Shown here piece by piece: positions 10,960 to 23,226 of a DNA stretch of 64,000 bases (position 1 is its first letter; each line of letters starts with the position of its first letter). Below the pieces are notes generated by a model. It was not told the DNA's origin, did no database searches, and saw only the letters and a list, made by a program, of their open reading frames with translations. Both the position numbers and the translations under genes were made by a program. This stretch comes from Moniliophthora roreri (lineage: Eukaryota > Basidiomycota > Agaricomycetes > Agaricales > Marasmiaceae), in assembly GCA_001466705.2 (NCBI GenBank), contig LATX02000165.1, positions 186,001-250,000 on the forward strand. The letters are read 5' to 3'.

Positions 10960-13172
10960 CTGGTACTGCCTTGGTAACNGAGATTGAAAGGAGGTAAAGT
11001 TGTGTTTCCATCTTCTTTCATCTTCTAACTCTTCACAGGCTGACCAAAGGAGTACAAGAAGAGCCCAGATGTCACATTGAAATCTGAACAAACTCAATGT
11101 CGCTATCAAAAGGAAATTAGAAGGCAGACAAACCTCAACATGTACTTTAACCCCACACCACTCTCCTTGTCCAATACATCTTCCAATGTGTGCCAAATCA
11201 TTGATGTCAACAACCTCTCAGAGGCTTCTAGTAGTGCTGGTGAAGACAGAGAAAATGTCTCTAGAGCCTCAAGTTGTAATCTGGATGTTGCGCATTCTTG
11301 TGAGGAATTGGATCTGGAGCCAGCAATTGGTGTTGATGTGCTGAGAGATGTCGAAGATAAAGAGGAATGGGAGTTAGAGAGAGAAATTGAGGAAGCCTGG
11401 TTGTCTTCAAGATTCAAGCCAAGGCAAGAGGCCAATATCTGTGGTTGGGACATCTTAAGAGACCAGATTGTAGAAGATTTGAAGAAACATAAATCCTTAC
11501 CCCTTTCCCAATTCAACCAGCTTCTCATCCTCTGAAACTTTGCCAACCTGCACCTGAAAGGTGTTAATATCACTGTCACAAGTGAGGAAGTTGCTTGCCA
11601 ATAGCATCATTGAGATGGGTCCAATGATAAATGGTTTGCACAGTGGATTCAGGCATTGGCTCACCACTATCAGCTGTATGAGCAGTTGCCAAAGGAGCAT
11701 CATGAAGGTGCAAGGAAGAGATGCATGCTATTGTTGGATGAGACACTACAAATGAGCTATTATGGTTCGTTGACAGAGCAAACAGTGGGAGAAGTGACTC
11801 CACATTGCTTCAGAGATGCTCTGAACACAGCTATTCTTCCAAAACTCAGCATTAAGTTGAAATGGCCTTTGTGTGAGCACACTGCATGCCAATGGCTCTT
11901 AGCTCTTGGTCAGCAGCTAACTCATCTCAAGAAAGGTGTTTACATGGATGGTCATGAATGTCCAGACATGGAGAAATACTTGATAGAGAAGTTTCTTCTA
12001 ATAAATGAGGAAATTTATTCCTGATCCAGATTCTTCTAAGAAGCTGAAAGAAATTCCACCCAATCTTTTACCTGGAGAGATGGAGGTAATTGCAAATTTT
12101 CAAGATGAGTCATTGGCACATGCCTTTGACACTGTCTCACATGCATGGTAAGGGAAATTGCTATCATTTCATATGTTTTTACTTATTATTGCACAGGTTG
12201 GGTCCCAGCCAACAGATCCTAATGAAGAAGAGTCATGGACAACTCATCCATGATTCTGACTTCATTAACAAGATTGATGGGTGTCTTGTTGTCTGGAATC
12301 CTGATGAAACTGTCAAGGCAGAGGCCTGGGAGATCATCTATCCAGGGTCTAATGGAGATAAGTGGTGGAATCACAAGCAGCTCCTAAAGCAAGTTGACAA
12401 AGCAATTAAAGTCTTCAAGGAGGCACACTCAGGTTGTCAGGCTTTATTTGTCTTTGACCAGTCTTCTGCTCATGCAGCCTTGGGCCCAGATGCCCTGCAT
12501 GCATTTGACATGAACAAGACAAATGGTGGTGCCCAGTGCAAGCAGAAAGACATGATTATTCCAGACTCTAACTCTGATCCCCAGTTTCATAGCAAGGTGC
12601 AAAAGATGACAACTGAAAGTGGAGAAGCCAAGAGACTTAAACAGGTACTTGAAGAGAGAGAGTTTGATGTCAAGAATATGTGTGCCAAGTGCAAGCCAGT
12701 CTGTCCTTTCAAGAATGACAAATGCTGCATGGCATGACTTCTCAGCAAACAGGATGACTTCCTGAATTAGAAATCACTCTTGGAAATCAAAATTGAGCAG
12801 GTGGGACATTACTGTATCTTCTTACCAAAGTTCCACTGTGAACTCAACCCAATAGAAATAGTGAGTGAAACCTCAAAGGATTTATTCATCACTGATGATT
12901 TTTCACTAGTGCTGGAGTTGGGTTAAGTACCATTACTAGGAAATCTCAAAGAAGTCCTTTCAAGAAGCTAAGGATGCCATGCTTGAGTGTCTCAATGCTT
13001 GCCCTATAGGGGTAATTTGGAGGTTTGTCAATTGGTCATGGCAGTTCATAGATGCTTGCTGGAAGAGTTTGACTGGAAAGGCAGCAGCATGGGCAGTCAA
13101 AAAGCAATGTGGACACTGTATAGTGTCTGCATCAGCATACATGGCACTGGAGGCAGTGTTGTGCCTATAGAT
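10960..13172 (+). pseudogene. DDE transposase-like protein (Tc1/mariner-like catalytic core), decayed
   Basis: The gene is split over at least five frames, but the family order is clear. An N-terminal region with CPDMEKYLIEKF (about 11,960) is followed by FQDES (Asp codon about 12,104), DFINKIDGCLVVW (about 12,262), YPGSNGDKWWNHKQLL (about 12,340), FVFDQSSAHAALGPDAL (about 12,450), CELNPIEI (Glu codon 12,855) and CPIGVIWRF...SLTGKAAAWAVKKQ (13,001-13,107). The D, D and E of a DDE RNase-H-fold nuclease are therefore all still readable, with the FDQS..H and NPIE signatures. One intron GTAAGG...CACAG (about 12,149-12,198) looks spliceable. The family is common in basidiomycetes; its terminal repeats are not visible here. 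Confidence 0.6.
10979..10979. other. Ambiguous base
   Basis: Single N in the N-terminal part of the transposase-like gene. Unlike the N at 3,682, no repeat flanks it; it may be an unread base or a collapsed gap. Confidence 0.9.
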
Positions 13173-13459
13173 ACTTGGCTAGTGGTTGGTAGATAGTTAT
13201 TGAAAATGGCAGATATGGATTTGGGAGCGCTGTGGGAAGGAGTACACATGCTGGAGTATGTTCAGGAAAATGGATTCACTTTACTGGAGGCTCTTGACAC
13301 ATTCTTCATACTCAAACCATCAGAAAGCTCACACACACAAAAACTCCAGAATACATTCCACCATCCAGACCATCAACACCACTGCCTTATACCCCTGAGA
13401 CCTCAACTGATTCCCTACCATCAACTCCACCTGCATTAGAACCTCATTATGATAATCTA

Positions 13460-15564
13460 ATGCTCGTATACAATCTACAAACAGCTCACCCTAGTGGGTA
13501 TGCTCTTTGTAACAACTTGTCCTTGAACACACTCCAATTTTTCAATACATCGTTTATGGAATATGAACGATTACATGAAGGGGATGACATGGAGATGGAT
13601 ATTGATGCATCTAAATCACATGGGGATTTCCCAGATGAAGACACTCAGATGGACCCAGCTGTAGGAGCTGTCAAAGATATTCCATGGCACAATAAGGAAG
13701 TATGTCCATCTCAAAGAGTCAAAGAGTCAGAGATGGAGCAAGAGCAGGATGAGAATCATGAAACATTGGCTGAACATTGTTGTCAGAAGGGAAAGGTAAG
13801 CACTATTGTCTATAGTATTTACAATATCTCAATCTTTCACATAGAAATGCACTTGAAACATTGAGCATTTCCTTAATCTGGAAGCTGAAGTCTCACAAGA
13901 TAAAGATAAGGACAACAACAATGGAGATATGGGTATGTTATTCTATACTCCAAATTACATGCTCTGACAAGATTAACAGATGACTTCATCACTGATGATC
14001 ATGATTTCAAGGGATGGTGGATCAATGCCACTTACCAATCTTTGGCTATGCAGCCTATTGCCCAGAAGAACCAGGATGAGCTTCAAGAGGCAGAGAAGCT
14101 TGCCAACAGGTTCAATAAAAAGGCCAGATACCAACTAAGTGTCAAATATTCTTCAACTTCCTTGCAAAACAGTATTGTCTCATCATGGGTCATACATTGC
14201 AAAGTATGTATATTAATAGAATTTACCTTTACAGATTATTGATTTCTCTTTCTAGCCCAAGAAGGATCATCTTGTAATCACCTACATCCTTGGTTGTCAG
14301 AAACAAGACCTGTCCATTCAGGCTCTCACATATCTAAGATGTCAAGGAGATGGGTACATCTACCTGGATAATGCAATGCCTGATTGATTGGGGAAGCTTC
14401 TCTGACAATGTGTTGTTGTCAAAAAGCAGCCAAGATCCCTGAATAGCATCAAAATGGTCAGATTGGATGCTTTCACCACTTCTGCTCCCAGAGATAACTA
14501 CTCCAATCTCTGTTCACTTTCTGATTTAATCACCACTGATAATGTGACCAAATATTGGGTTGGCTCCTGGCTTCAACTTCATACAAGGAAACCAAAGAAG
14601 CCTTTGGGCAATAAGGACAAGGACAAGAAGATGAAGCCAGTCACTTTGGATGAACTGGATGTGTCTGACCCATGTTCACTCAAGTGCTACCACAGGGATG
14701 CAGTGCTGCTCATTGAAGCAACACAGACTGAAGCAACAGTTATCTTTGCTCTTTGATTTTCTTTCAAGGAGTTTGTTAATCCAATGCTCATCATCTCATT
14801 TCCTGGGAAGAACATCCAGACCCTGCTTCTCAAGAATGTTCTGTCACCAGAATACTTTTCCAAGATTTATCTTTCAAGTTGTGTGTTTCGATACCATTTA
14901 TGACAGCAAAGGTTGCCCTAGAACAAACTCCACCCTCTTTCTCAACAACTTACTCTTTGAGAGGGTCAAATTTTCTTCATGTCTTGACTACTGGAACTCA
15001 AGTTTCACTTTCCTCATGTCACCTTGTGGGACTTTGCCATTGGAGATGAGGCTGAGAGTTGGAGTAATCTAAAAGGTGATATTGTGGAGGTCAAGGGTGA
15101 TGGGTTATACATTAAGGTCTGGGATGGCAATGAGCCTGAAATTCATTGTATCAGCTGGCTCACACATAAGATATGGCAAGTTGGGAACCTTGTTAGACAC
15201 AGTGTGCACAGATGGAATGGTGCCATAGTTTCTTTTTACAGAGAAAACCATAAAACCACTGTGCATGTTACAGTTGAAAATGAAGGCCAAAAGTATGACA
15301 TTGAGATGATATCAGATGCCAATCTCCTTGTTCAACACCATCCTCATGGATCCCTTTTTGTCACCTAATCATCTTCCAGCATGAACCAATTGGCTGTTCC
15401 ATCACTCTCTCATCAAACCCAAAAGATTGGCCTTGCACAAACTGGTCAAACCCCATGGCTCCACCTTGATATCTTGTCAATGTCCTAATCAATCAGAAGA
15501 ACAATAGTAGCCTTTCTATTGTTGCTCATTCCACAGTTGTCGGTGCTTCCACTCAGCTATTCAC
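13460..15564 (+). pseudogene. SPT5-like NGN/KOW protein, 5' part, interrupted by element 1
   Basis: SPT5 is a transcription elongation factor that rides on RNA polymerase II. Here an acidic N-terminal region (about 13,580-13,700) and DDFITDDHDF (about 13,980) are followed by an NGN-like block (KKDHLVITYILGCQKQDLSI at about 14,260, then DGYIYLDNAM at about 14,355) and KOW-like blocks (LKGDIVEVKGDGLYIKVWDG at about 15,072; QVGNLVRHSVHRWNGAIVSF at about 15,178). Frames change several times and stops occur, so it is a decayed copy, not the housekeeping gene. The frame at 15,500-15,564 continues in sense after 29,861 when element 1 and one TTCAC are removed. It lies next to the DDE gene; carriage by that element is possible but unproved. 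Confidence 0.55.
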
Positions 15565-15997
15565 TGTTACGTTACTTGCACAGCAACGTCAACCTAACTA
15601 CTCTACAAAAGGTAATGCCTTTCACAAAATAGCTTTAAGTTCAAGTTCGAGTTCGTTCAGCGGATGCTGAAGTTCAGAGGTCCTTCAATTGTTGGCGTTG
15701 ACACAAGTAGATTAAACCAGATCAAGCTAGAGAGCTATGGCCCATCTACAAACACTTAAATACACACTGAAGTACTACTGTCCTTATCTGGTAAAATCAA
15801 CAGAGAGGGCATGTAATCTGATGAAGATGAGAAGTTGAAGAGAAAGGTCATAGGAAAGGTTATGGGAAAGGCAATGGGAAAGGTTATGGGAAAGGTTAAG
15901 AAGTAAAAGTCATATAAAAAAAGCATCATAAGGGAAAAGAACATTAAAGAATAATTTTAGCACTTTGGGTCTTGTGAACCAGTCTGTGTTCGTAACA
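15565..15997 (-). repeat. Element 1 LTR (3' LTR), 433 bp
   Basis: Begins TGTTACG and ends CGTAACA, matching 29,416-29,860 with roughly 5% substitutions, nearly all transitions. It holds four units of a 12-bp tandem repeat (GGAAAGGTTATG-like, about 15,853-15,900) where the other LTR holds five, which accounts for the 12-bp length difference. The self-priming motif has decayed here (GATCAAGCT instead of GGTCAAGCT). Confidence 0.93.
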
Positions 15998-16661
15998 CTA
16001 CCCCTGTCTCATGGTCAGAAGCCCACTTCTGACATCCATTTCACTCCATTCGCAATGGTTCCTTGTTGGTGTCATTCTTCTCCTCCCATTTTGCCCATTC
16101 TACAGCATTCTTCCACCAGTCTGTCTCTCAAGGATTCTCATCCCAGCACAGGCCCCAGGGTTTCATCATCTGATCTTTGACCTTCCACTCTGGTTCTTCC
16201 ACCTTCAGCCACGGCTCCTCTAATATCCTGCGCTCCATGACATCCATCCCACAAAAGCAATGTTTGAGGCCGAAGCATCGCTTGCAGACGTAGTATTTGA
16301 TGAACTTGTTGACAACATTGGGGTGGTGGCATTTGATCATGCCCACCAGTTGTCAGTCTCCGGCCTTCAGTGTATAACAACATGGCGCTTCACAAGAAGC
16401 AGGAGCCTCGCCTACATAGTCAATGTCTTCAGCGATTTCAGATGGGTTCCAGACTTCAAAACAGCTGTCAATAGTAGTTGGTCTAGTTTGGACAGGGAAG
16501 TTCTGCAGGGTTTCAACAGGAATGGCGCAGACAGGGATGGGTTCGGCAAGACACAAGTTGTCTTTGTTAAGTCAGTGGGAGAGGACAAGAGTTCCAGAGC
16601 ATACTTTGTTGTATGGAGGAGGGGAACTAGCTGGGAAGCTTGGAGTGTTAGCAGAAGACAT
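15960..16661 (-). pseudogene. Element 1 ORF3: Cys/His-rich protein downstream of pol
   Basis: ATG at 16,661-16,659 comes five bases after the pol stop TAA (16,669-16,667), in another frame. Past four TGA codons the frame stays readable to the LTR edge, about 230 residues. A central Cys/His cluster (KCHHPN, then YYVCKRCFGLKHCFCGMD, about 16,340-16,240) could bind zinc; after it comes a Trp-rich stretch (EEPEWKVKDQMMKPWGLCWD). All four stops are TGA at positions where Arg or Trp is expected. No function is known to me; the close spacing suggests translation by reinitiation after pol, which is inference. Confidence 0.55.
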
Positions 16662-16666
16662 CTTTG

Positions 16667-19600
16667 TTAGGCAAGAGTGGGGATGGGGTCTTTTGGCTTC
16701 AGCTTGTGCTTCTTTATATAGTCCTTGTACAGATCTAGACAGTTGGTCATTCCATCTGTCTTGATCCATCGATTATGAGACGAGTTGTAACCCATGTACG
16801 ACACCAAAAATTCTCAGAGTCTTTTCTTCAGCCTATGTCCAATGATCACTTCTACTTCATATTCTTTGAAGCCTTCTATTAAATCTGGGGGTGGTTCTGT
16901 GAAACTGGGTTCATGAGCTTCGGTTTCTTTGAAAGGTGTGAGAAGGGCTGTGTGGAAGACGGGGTGGATTTTCCATTGATGCAGCAATTCCAGCTGATAC
17001 ATAACAGGTCCTAACGCCTCAAGGATTTTGAATGGTCCTTCTCTTTTTGGCACTAGCTTCTTGGTTGGATATCCTATGGCCAGGTTCTTCCCTTCCAGCC
17101 ATACCTTCTGTCCTATGCTAAATGTGTCCAACTTCTGCTTCTCCCATCTTATCATCCGTTGTTGTGCGAGTTCCAGTAGACTAACGGTTTCTTCTCTGAC
17201 TCTTTTCAGTTCTTGAAGCTGTTCTTCCACCACTGGGATGCTAGTTCGTTCGAATATTGTTGGGAATGGCCTCGGGTGATATTTCATCATCATGAAGAAT
17301 GTGGATTTTTTGAGCACTGAGTGAGTCCTATTGTTGTGTGCGAACTCAGCTAGTGGGAGGTATTCCTTCCATCTTGTCTGTTCCTTTGAACAGAAGATGC
17401 GAAGGTAGACTTTGATTTCCTGATTGACTCGTTCAGTTTCTCCATCAGTCTGTGGATGGAATGCCGTGCTCATTGAATGTTTGATGGACAGTTGCTTCCC
17501 CATCTCTTGGAATACTTCTGCTGCGAATCTGGGGTCTCAATCAGATATGATATGGTCCAGTAGTCCAAATCTCCTGTACAGATGTTGAATTGAAAGTTCT
17601 GCTATCTTTGTGGCATCTGTTGTTTTGGTGCATGGTGTGAAAATTACCCCCTTCGTAGATGAGTGGTCCACCACGACAAGAATAGAATCCATCCCCTCGC
17701 ATTCAGAAAGATCTGTGATCAAGTCCATGGTGCATACCTGAAAGGGGAACAAATTCAGACTCAGTTGCAGTGGTTGGATGGGAGTCCTCATTGGGTGCAT
17801 GTTGATCTTGGACTGTTGACATGGTATGCAACCATCCATGAAACTCTTTACAAATTTAGCCATTCCTGGCCACCAAAAATCTCGCTGAACCTGTTCCAAT
17901 GTGTTCCATTGTCCTGAGTGTCCTACACCTGGTGTCTCGTGTACCATGTGCACCACACTTCACCGCAGTTCGGCGTCATTTGGCACATAAACCCATCTCT
18001 GGAAGAAGAGCAATCCATCATCAATCTTTCAATCTGATAACATGGACTTGATTGGCAGCATGCCTTGGTGGAGTAACTGCTCCAAGGCCGACTTGTGAAA
18101 GTTGTCTGGGCCCAACTGTTCCGCTATTTCGTCCTTCATCTCTAAGTTGATTCCTTTGATAAAGAGTTGTTCCAGCAGCATGATAACGTCTTCGTTGTCA
18201 GTGTCTACATGCTCTTGTTCATTGTTCCATCACGATAGGGCATCAGCCTGCATAATTGACTTTTCAGGCATGTGCATTAAAGTGAGATCAAATTCCGATA
18301 GGAAAAGACTCCATCTGGCTTGTCTCCTGTTGAGCTTCTGGGCAGTCTTGAAGTATGTAAGGTTCTTGTGATCGGACAGGATCACAACCTTGTACTTTCC
18401 TCCCATCAGGTAGTGTTGCCATTCAGTCAGAGCCCGAACTATCACTAGCAGTTCCCGGTCGTAGATTTCATAGTTCTGTTCCGTAGGCAAAAATGACTTT
18501 GACAGATATCCACATGGGTGCCACTTGCCATCTGAGCCTTGTTGATGAAGAACTGCCCCTGTGGCCCATTTGAAAGTGTCTGCTTCGATGACAAAGGGCT
18601 TGTCCATATCAGGCATAAGCAGTATTGGTTCTGAAAGGAATTTCTTCTTGAGAAGGTCGAAGGCGATTTGACATGCCATTGTCCATTCGAACTTCTGTGC
18701 CTTTTTTGTGAGATCATTGAGAGGTCACGCCAGTTGGGCATATTTTCCGATGAACTTGTGATAGAAGTTTCCAAATCCTAAAAAGGCACATACTCCTTTC
18801 ACGGTTCTAGGCAGTTCCCATTCTGCTATTCCTGCTAGTTTCACAGGGTCCATTGCAATGTAGCCAGGCTGAATTACCATTCCTAAGAATACAACTTCCA
18901 TGACATCGAACTCACATTTTTCTAGTTTGAAATACAGATTGTGTTTCCGAATCTGATGCATTAGCCTTTCTGTGTGTTCCTGATGTTCTTCTCGATTGTT
19001 GGAGAAGAGAAGAATATCGTCCATGTAAACCACATACCATCCTTCATCAATGAAATCTGAGAGGATGTCGTTCATGAATGCTTGGAACATTGCAGGTGAG
19101 TTGCTTAGTCTGAAGAACATAACCATGGGTTTAAACAGCCCTTGATTTGTCTTGAAGGTGGCTTTCCATTAATCTCCATTCTTAATCCTGACATTGTTAT
19201 AACCATTTTGAAGGTCCAGTTTAGTGAAGACATTTGCTCCCTTCAACTTGTTCAGGAGTTCCGATATTAGAGGCAACAGATAGGCATTCTTCACTGTTCT
19301 CTTGTTTAGCTCTCAGTAATCCTGTGTGGGTCTCAGTGCTCCTTTCTCCTTTTTTGCAACGAAGAAGAAGGGAGATGCCATAGGGGATTTTGACTTCTGG
19401 ATGTATCCTTTTCATAAGTTTTCTTCCAAGAATTTGTCCTGTTTGATTTGTTCCACTGGGCTTAGAGGATAGAGTTTGCAGTTCCAAGGTGTGAAATCCG
19501 GTTGTAATTCTATCGCATGATCATAGGTTCGGAAAGGAGGAAAATGTTCTGATTTTCCTTTCTCAAAGTGGTCTCGATATCCTTGCAAGTAGGAAGGAAT

Positions 19601-19814
19601 CAGTTCATCGATGTCCTTCTTCACCTGCTGCTGTTGATGGGCCATTTTCTGAGAAGCTGTAGTCTTCATGCCCACGAGAACTTCCTGAGAAGCCGTGGTC
19701 TTCACGCCGATGAGAACTTCCAGAGGGGTGCTATTGAGTACTCCTGTAAACCTCCTAAGTTGAATCTTCTGTCTTGGCAGGAACTGAATCTCTCCCATCT
19801 CCCAGTTGATTTGA
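16667..19814 (-). pseudogene. Element 1 pol: RT, RNase H, integrase, chromodomain-like end
   Basis: One frame, with several in-frame TGAs. Reverse transcriptase: [20 protein letters not shown], then the catalytic [11 protein letters not shown] (about 19,010-19,040). RNase [29 protein letters not shown] (about 18,345-18,380). Integrase: zinc-binding HETPGVGHSG...CIPCQQSK (about 17,945-17,805), TMDLITDL (about 17,720), [12 protein letters not shown] (about 17,520) and [16 protein letters not shown] (Glu at about 17,430). The C-terminus VEVIIGHRLKKRL...EFLVSYMGYNSSHNRWIKTD (16,848-16,740) has the layout of a chromodomain, which in chromoviruses steers integration to marked chromatin. The active-site residues that I can see are intact, but the stops prevent expression. 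Its 5' end is separated from protease by the insert 19,815-21,487. Confidence 0.88.
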
Positions 19815-21487
19815 TGATATGCATAACTTTTACCTTTTATTTCGCACACAAATAGAGAATATTTTGCACTTTTATGGTTGGAAATGACATAAACAAGGGA
19901 ATTGAGGACTAGTGTGAGCCCTGAGCAGCTAGTCAAAGCGAGTAGTAGAGAAGGATACAAAATATTAGCAGAGTAATAGTTGATAGTGGGCCATACAAGG
20001 GTACCCGACTACTGCTAGTATGAAAATAAACAGCGAATCTGAACACAGAGGAGCATCCCGAAACCTGTAGGGAAACACACTACATCACACCTCTCTATCA
20101 AAAGCATACCAAAGGGAATATTTTAACTTTTAACAATATTTTCAATCCATGCCCAACTTGAAGGAAGAATAAAAACCTTTGATGATACATCAATGAGAAT
20201 ATTACCAAGAAACGGATATGAAACAGAGAATAACAAATTATCAGCAGGGGATACTTGAGATACTGATAATCAAATTAGATGAATGAAATAGATGATTGGT
20301 TACCGAAAAGGTGCCTGTATCATGGAAAGTGGAAGACAAAGCTGTATGACGAGAAGGTAGCATGGCTGAGCTTATGTGTACACTTTAGAGGAGAAATGGA
20401 AGCATATTACACATCCATAGAGCAGATGACAACAAAACAGAGAAGGAAGGAACCATGTGGAGTGGCATGGAAGTATAATATTTTCAAACAGAGTCGGAAG
20501 GAGAGCCATTTGATCGAGGAAATTGCAAATGATTAGTGTCAGGAGACTGCACAATCATCATAGAAAAAGAATAAAAGAGATTATGGCTATGAAGCCTGAC
20601 TACAATTGGACACTGTGACAGAGAAATTACCAAACACAGCTCAGTTTATATAATATTTAGCACCCAACTCAGTTTTATTTGTATGTGTAACAGATATATT
20701 AGATTATTTATGTTGTAGAGTATATAAGGAGATGTGTTTTGTAGGTGGAAAGCAGGAGAGATACTGCCCACCGATTACCAGAGTGTATGACGTTGTTGTT
20801 CAGGTAGAAGAGCTACCGGCAATCAGTATTTTTCAACCACTTTGGGCTCTAGCTTATTTAGTTGTGCAAGAGGCACAGGCTAGTTGAGACCTGAGATTGT
20901 AACTCAAACCAGAGTTATAAATAAAAGCTAGGAAGAGCTTAGTTTTTAACACAAGAGGCATGTTTTCTGACAAGAAGAATATTGTATCAGTTTACCAAGA
21001 GGGTAACTGACATGCATCAGTATAGTCTGGTGTTTTGACATGAATCAGAGAGGGTTTCAGGCTAGCAGTGTCTAGAAGATTTGTCCTCTTGAGAATTGTT
21101 GCAGAACATAGCTAAGAGGGCTATATTCATGTACAAGAGGTACCTTTATTCTCACTTAGAAGAAGTTTATTCTTTGGGCAGTTTCTGGTCGAAAATATAT
21201 ACCAGTATTTGCTTTCGAAGTGATTGATAGAACCTTAAAACCAATAAATATTATACAAAAAGAACACCAATCTCAATCTGAGAAGTTGTTTTGAAGGCAA
21301 ATCGTCTCTGAACTACTGAGCAAGACATTGAGAATTATTCTTGATGTTGCAGTAACAGTGAACCATGCCAAACCAACTCGCAAACAAAACTGAGAATCAA
21401 GAACTTATATATACCTTTTTTGAGGGTATTTTGGCACTACAGGCCTCATGTTTTCATAGTAGAGGCATAGGTTTTTGAGCATCTTCA
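19815..21487 (+). mobile_element. Solo-LTR-like insertion within element 1 pol
   Basis: A 1,673-bp segment splits the protease end (GLP, Trp codon now TGA, L..RNP) from the next conserved residues (INWEMGEIQF). Bases TGATATGC start it and GCATCTTCA ends it (TG...CA), with flanking TTGA (19,811-19,814) and TCGA (21,488-21,491), a 4-bp duplication with one C/T difference. Inside, GAGTATATAAGG (about 20,730) and AATAAAAGC (about 20,920) resemble a TATA box and polyadenylation signal on the plus strand, as in an LTR. There is no coding sequence that I trust. The boundaries are inferred; a second copy would settle them. Confidence 0.5.
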
Positions 21488-21889
21488 TCGAGGGTTACGA
21501 TAGCAAAGTCATGGGAGTCCTAGGATCATACCTTTGTCTCCTATTCCTGAGATCATAAAATTTTCCCTAAACTCCTTTCCTGCAATCTTGAATTCAAGTT
21601 CTACCACATGTGTGATCCATGCAGTTTTGTTTGCCATTCCATCAACATTGAACACCTTAACCTTCTCTGGCAGTTGGATCCACTTCTTCCCTAGCTTCTT
21701 CACCAAACCAGTGCTTATAAATTGTCCTCCTGCTCCTGAGTCAAGCAGGGCTTGGGTTTCGATGATTTGTTCTCCCACTTTGTATTGAAGAGGAATATGC
21801 ATAGAATTTCGATCCATCTTGGCTAATACAAAGTGTGAAATCGTTACGGGTGGTGGAGACATCATCTTCTTCTGCCATTTCAAAAACCC
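21488..21889 (-). pseudogene. Element 1 protease region (start of pol)
   Basis: Reached from gag by a -1 shift: the gag frame stops at TGA (21,882-21,880) while the -1 frame continues from TTG at 21,883. The retropepsin signature LLDSGAGGQF (about 21,750) and the distal ILGLP (about 21,515-21,530) are present. The normally invariant Trp after GLP is TGA. The insert 19,815-21,487 follows six codons later. Confidence 0.75.
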
Positions 21890-22770
21890 TCCTGTTCCAT
21901 GAGGTTGAGCAGTGTGCTCTTTTCTTCATCTGTCTGGTTGTTGATTAAAGCCCTAATCTTGGCGAATCTCTCTTCCTTCGAAAGCTTCTTGGGTTCCTTC
22001 TTCTTTTGTTCTTCCTTCTTTGTGGCATCTGGGCAATCCTTAATTCAATGGTCACTCCTTCCGCATTGGAAACATAATCCCTTCACCATATACTCCTTTC
22101 GGTCCATCTCGGAGATCTGCTTGATGGTGACTTCTTCTTTCTTACAGAAGTTTTGATGCTGCTTCCTTCTGTTATCTTTGTCCCATGTCTTCCCATACTC
22201 TAGGGCCTGTTTGTAACTTTTGTTGAAGATAATCGCAGCACTCATCCAATCCTTGATGGTGGTGGGAGTGCCCTCAGGTCAAGTCATGATCTTCAGAACC
22301 AGACTTCTGGGTAAGCCCCACTTGAAGGCAATGATCTGGGCAGTGTCATTGTATCCTGTCTGCTTGGTGAGGTATGAGAACTGGTACGTGTATTCATCGG
22401 CTCTTTCCTTCATCTTCAAGTCTCAGAGCTTCAACTGGGCTTCCAAGGCAGTGTCGAGGGGTTCAAATGACGTCTTAAAATCATTAATAAAGTCTCCCCA
22501 GGTGACCTTCTCTGCTTCTGGATCGAAGGCAAGCAAAAGGTCTGTCTTCTCGTTCTTCCAAAACTCTCCCAGTCCATCAGTCATGTACAAGAGAAGGAAA
22601 AGCTTCTTCATCCTATCATTGGGGAACATTTTGGAGTTCAGTGCTATATATAGCAGCACTTCTTGTAGGAATTTCTTTGCATCCTTCCTATTTCCAGTAA
22701 AGGCTCTTGGCAATGCAGCCTTAATCTCTTTCTCCACTGTGACCATCTGTACTAGTACCATGGCACTGAT
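21880..22770 (-). pseudogene. Element 1 gag, C-terminal part
   Basis: Continues the gag start at 29,228-28,869 in frame once element 2 and one CTGAT are removed. It has a capsid-like domain (LPRAFTGNRKDAKKFLQEV...FKTSFEPLDTALEAQLKL), a Lys-rich region and a zinc knuckle (CFQCGRSDH.IKDC, about 22,065-22,025). Three in-frame TGAs lie before the knuckle end: after AQLKL, after KIMT and after GRSDH. The last one most simply reads as a former CGA (Arg). Confidence 0.8.
21883..21889 (-). promoter_or_regulatory. Element 1 gag-pol slippery heptamer GGGTTTT
   Basis: On the minus strand G GGT TTT TGA (gag frame) becomes GGG TTT TTG in the -1 frame, which then reads LKWQKK into protease. This fits the X XXY YYZ rule for programmed -1 frameshifting with the gag stop immediately after. 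The same heptamer and stop lie at the same place in element 3. Confidence 0.7.
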
Positions 22771-23226
22771 TGTGGTGCTGCAATGACTCTAGTGACAGTG
22801 GGTAGAACCCTCTGCACTCAAGCCAGGAAAGGGATAAGGAAAAGAGGTGATCCAGCATAGACTCTAGGTTGATACGACATTGGACTCAACAGACACTAAG
22901 TCAAATGCTAGCCCAAATGACCAAGTTAGTTTAACTACTAAGAGATATGTACAAGAAATACTTGCCTAGCCCAAATGACCAAGAGGTCAAGATGGGGAAC
23001 TAGGCTACAAGTGTCAGGTATAAATACAATGAGTCTGTCTCAGCGAGAATAACTGATGGAAATAGAATAATGATCCAGAATGAGATCTGGGTTGAATGGA
23101 ATGTTCTATGGAAGAGTAGCTGCGATGGTATAAATAAGGTAAGTAATCGGATAAATAGATAAAAGATAAAAGATAAGATAATGGGACTTAGAAGAAAAGA
23201 GAAAGGAAAAGTTGCACTTCATCACA
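22771..23226 (-). repeat. Element 2 LTR (3' LTR), 456 bp
   Basis: Matches 28,408-28,863 with about 14 differences, all transitions where I checked. Carries AGGTCAAGAT (22,984-22,993), the complement of the predicted RNA 5' end, and a TATA-like TATAAATAC (about 23,030). Confidence 0.93.

Noticed and set aside
20279..20536. 85-residue open frame inside the solo-LTR-like insert
   Set aside because: No recognisable domain, in a segment with LTR-like signals; length is within chance for AT-rich DNA.
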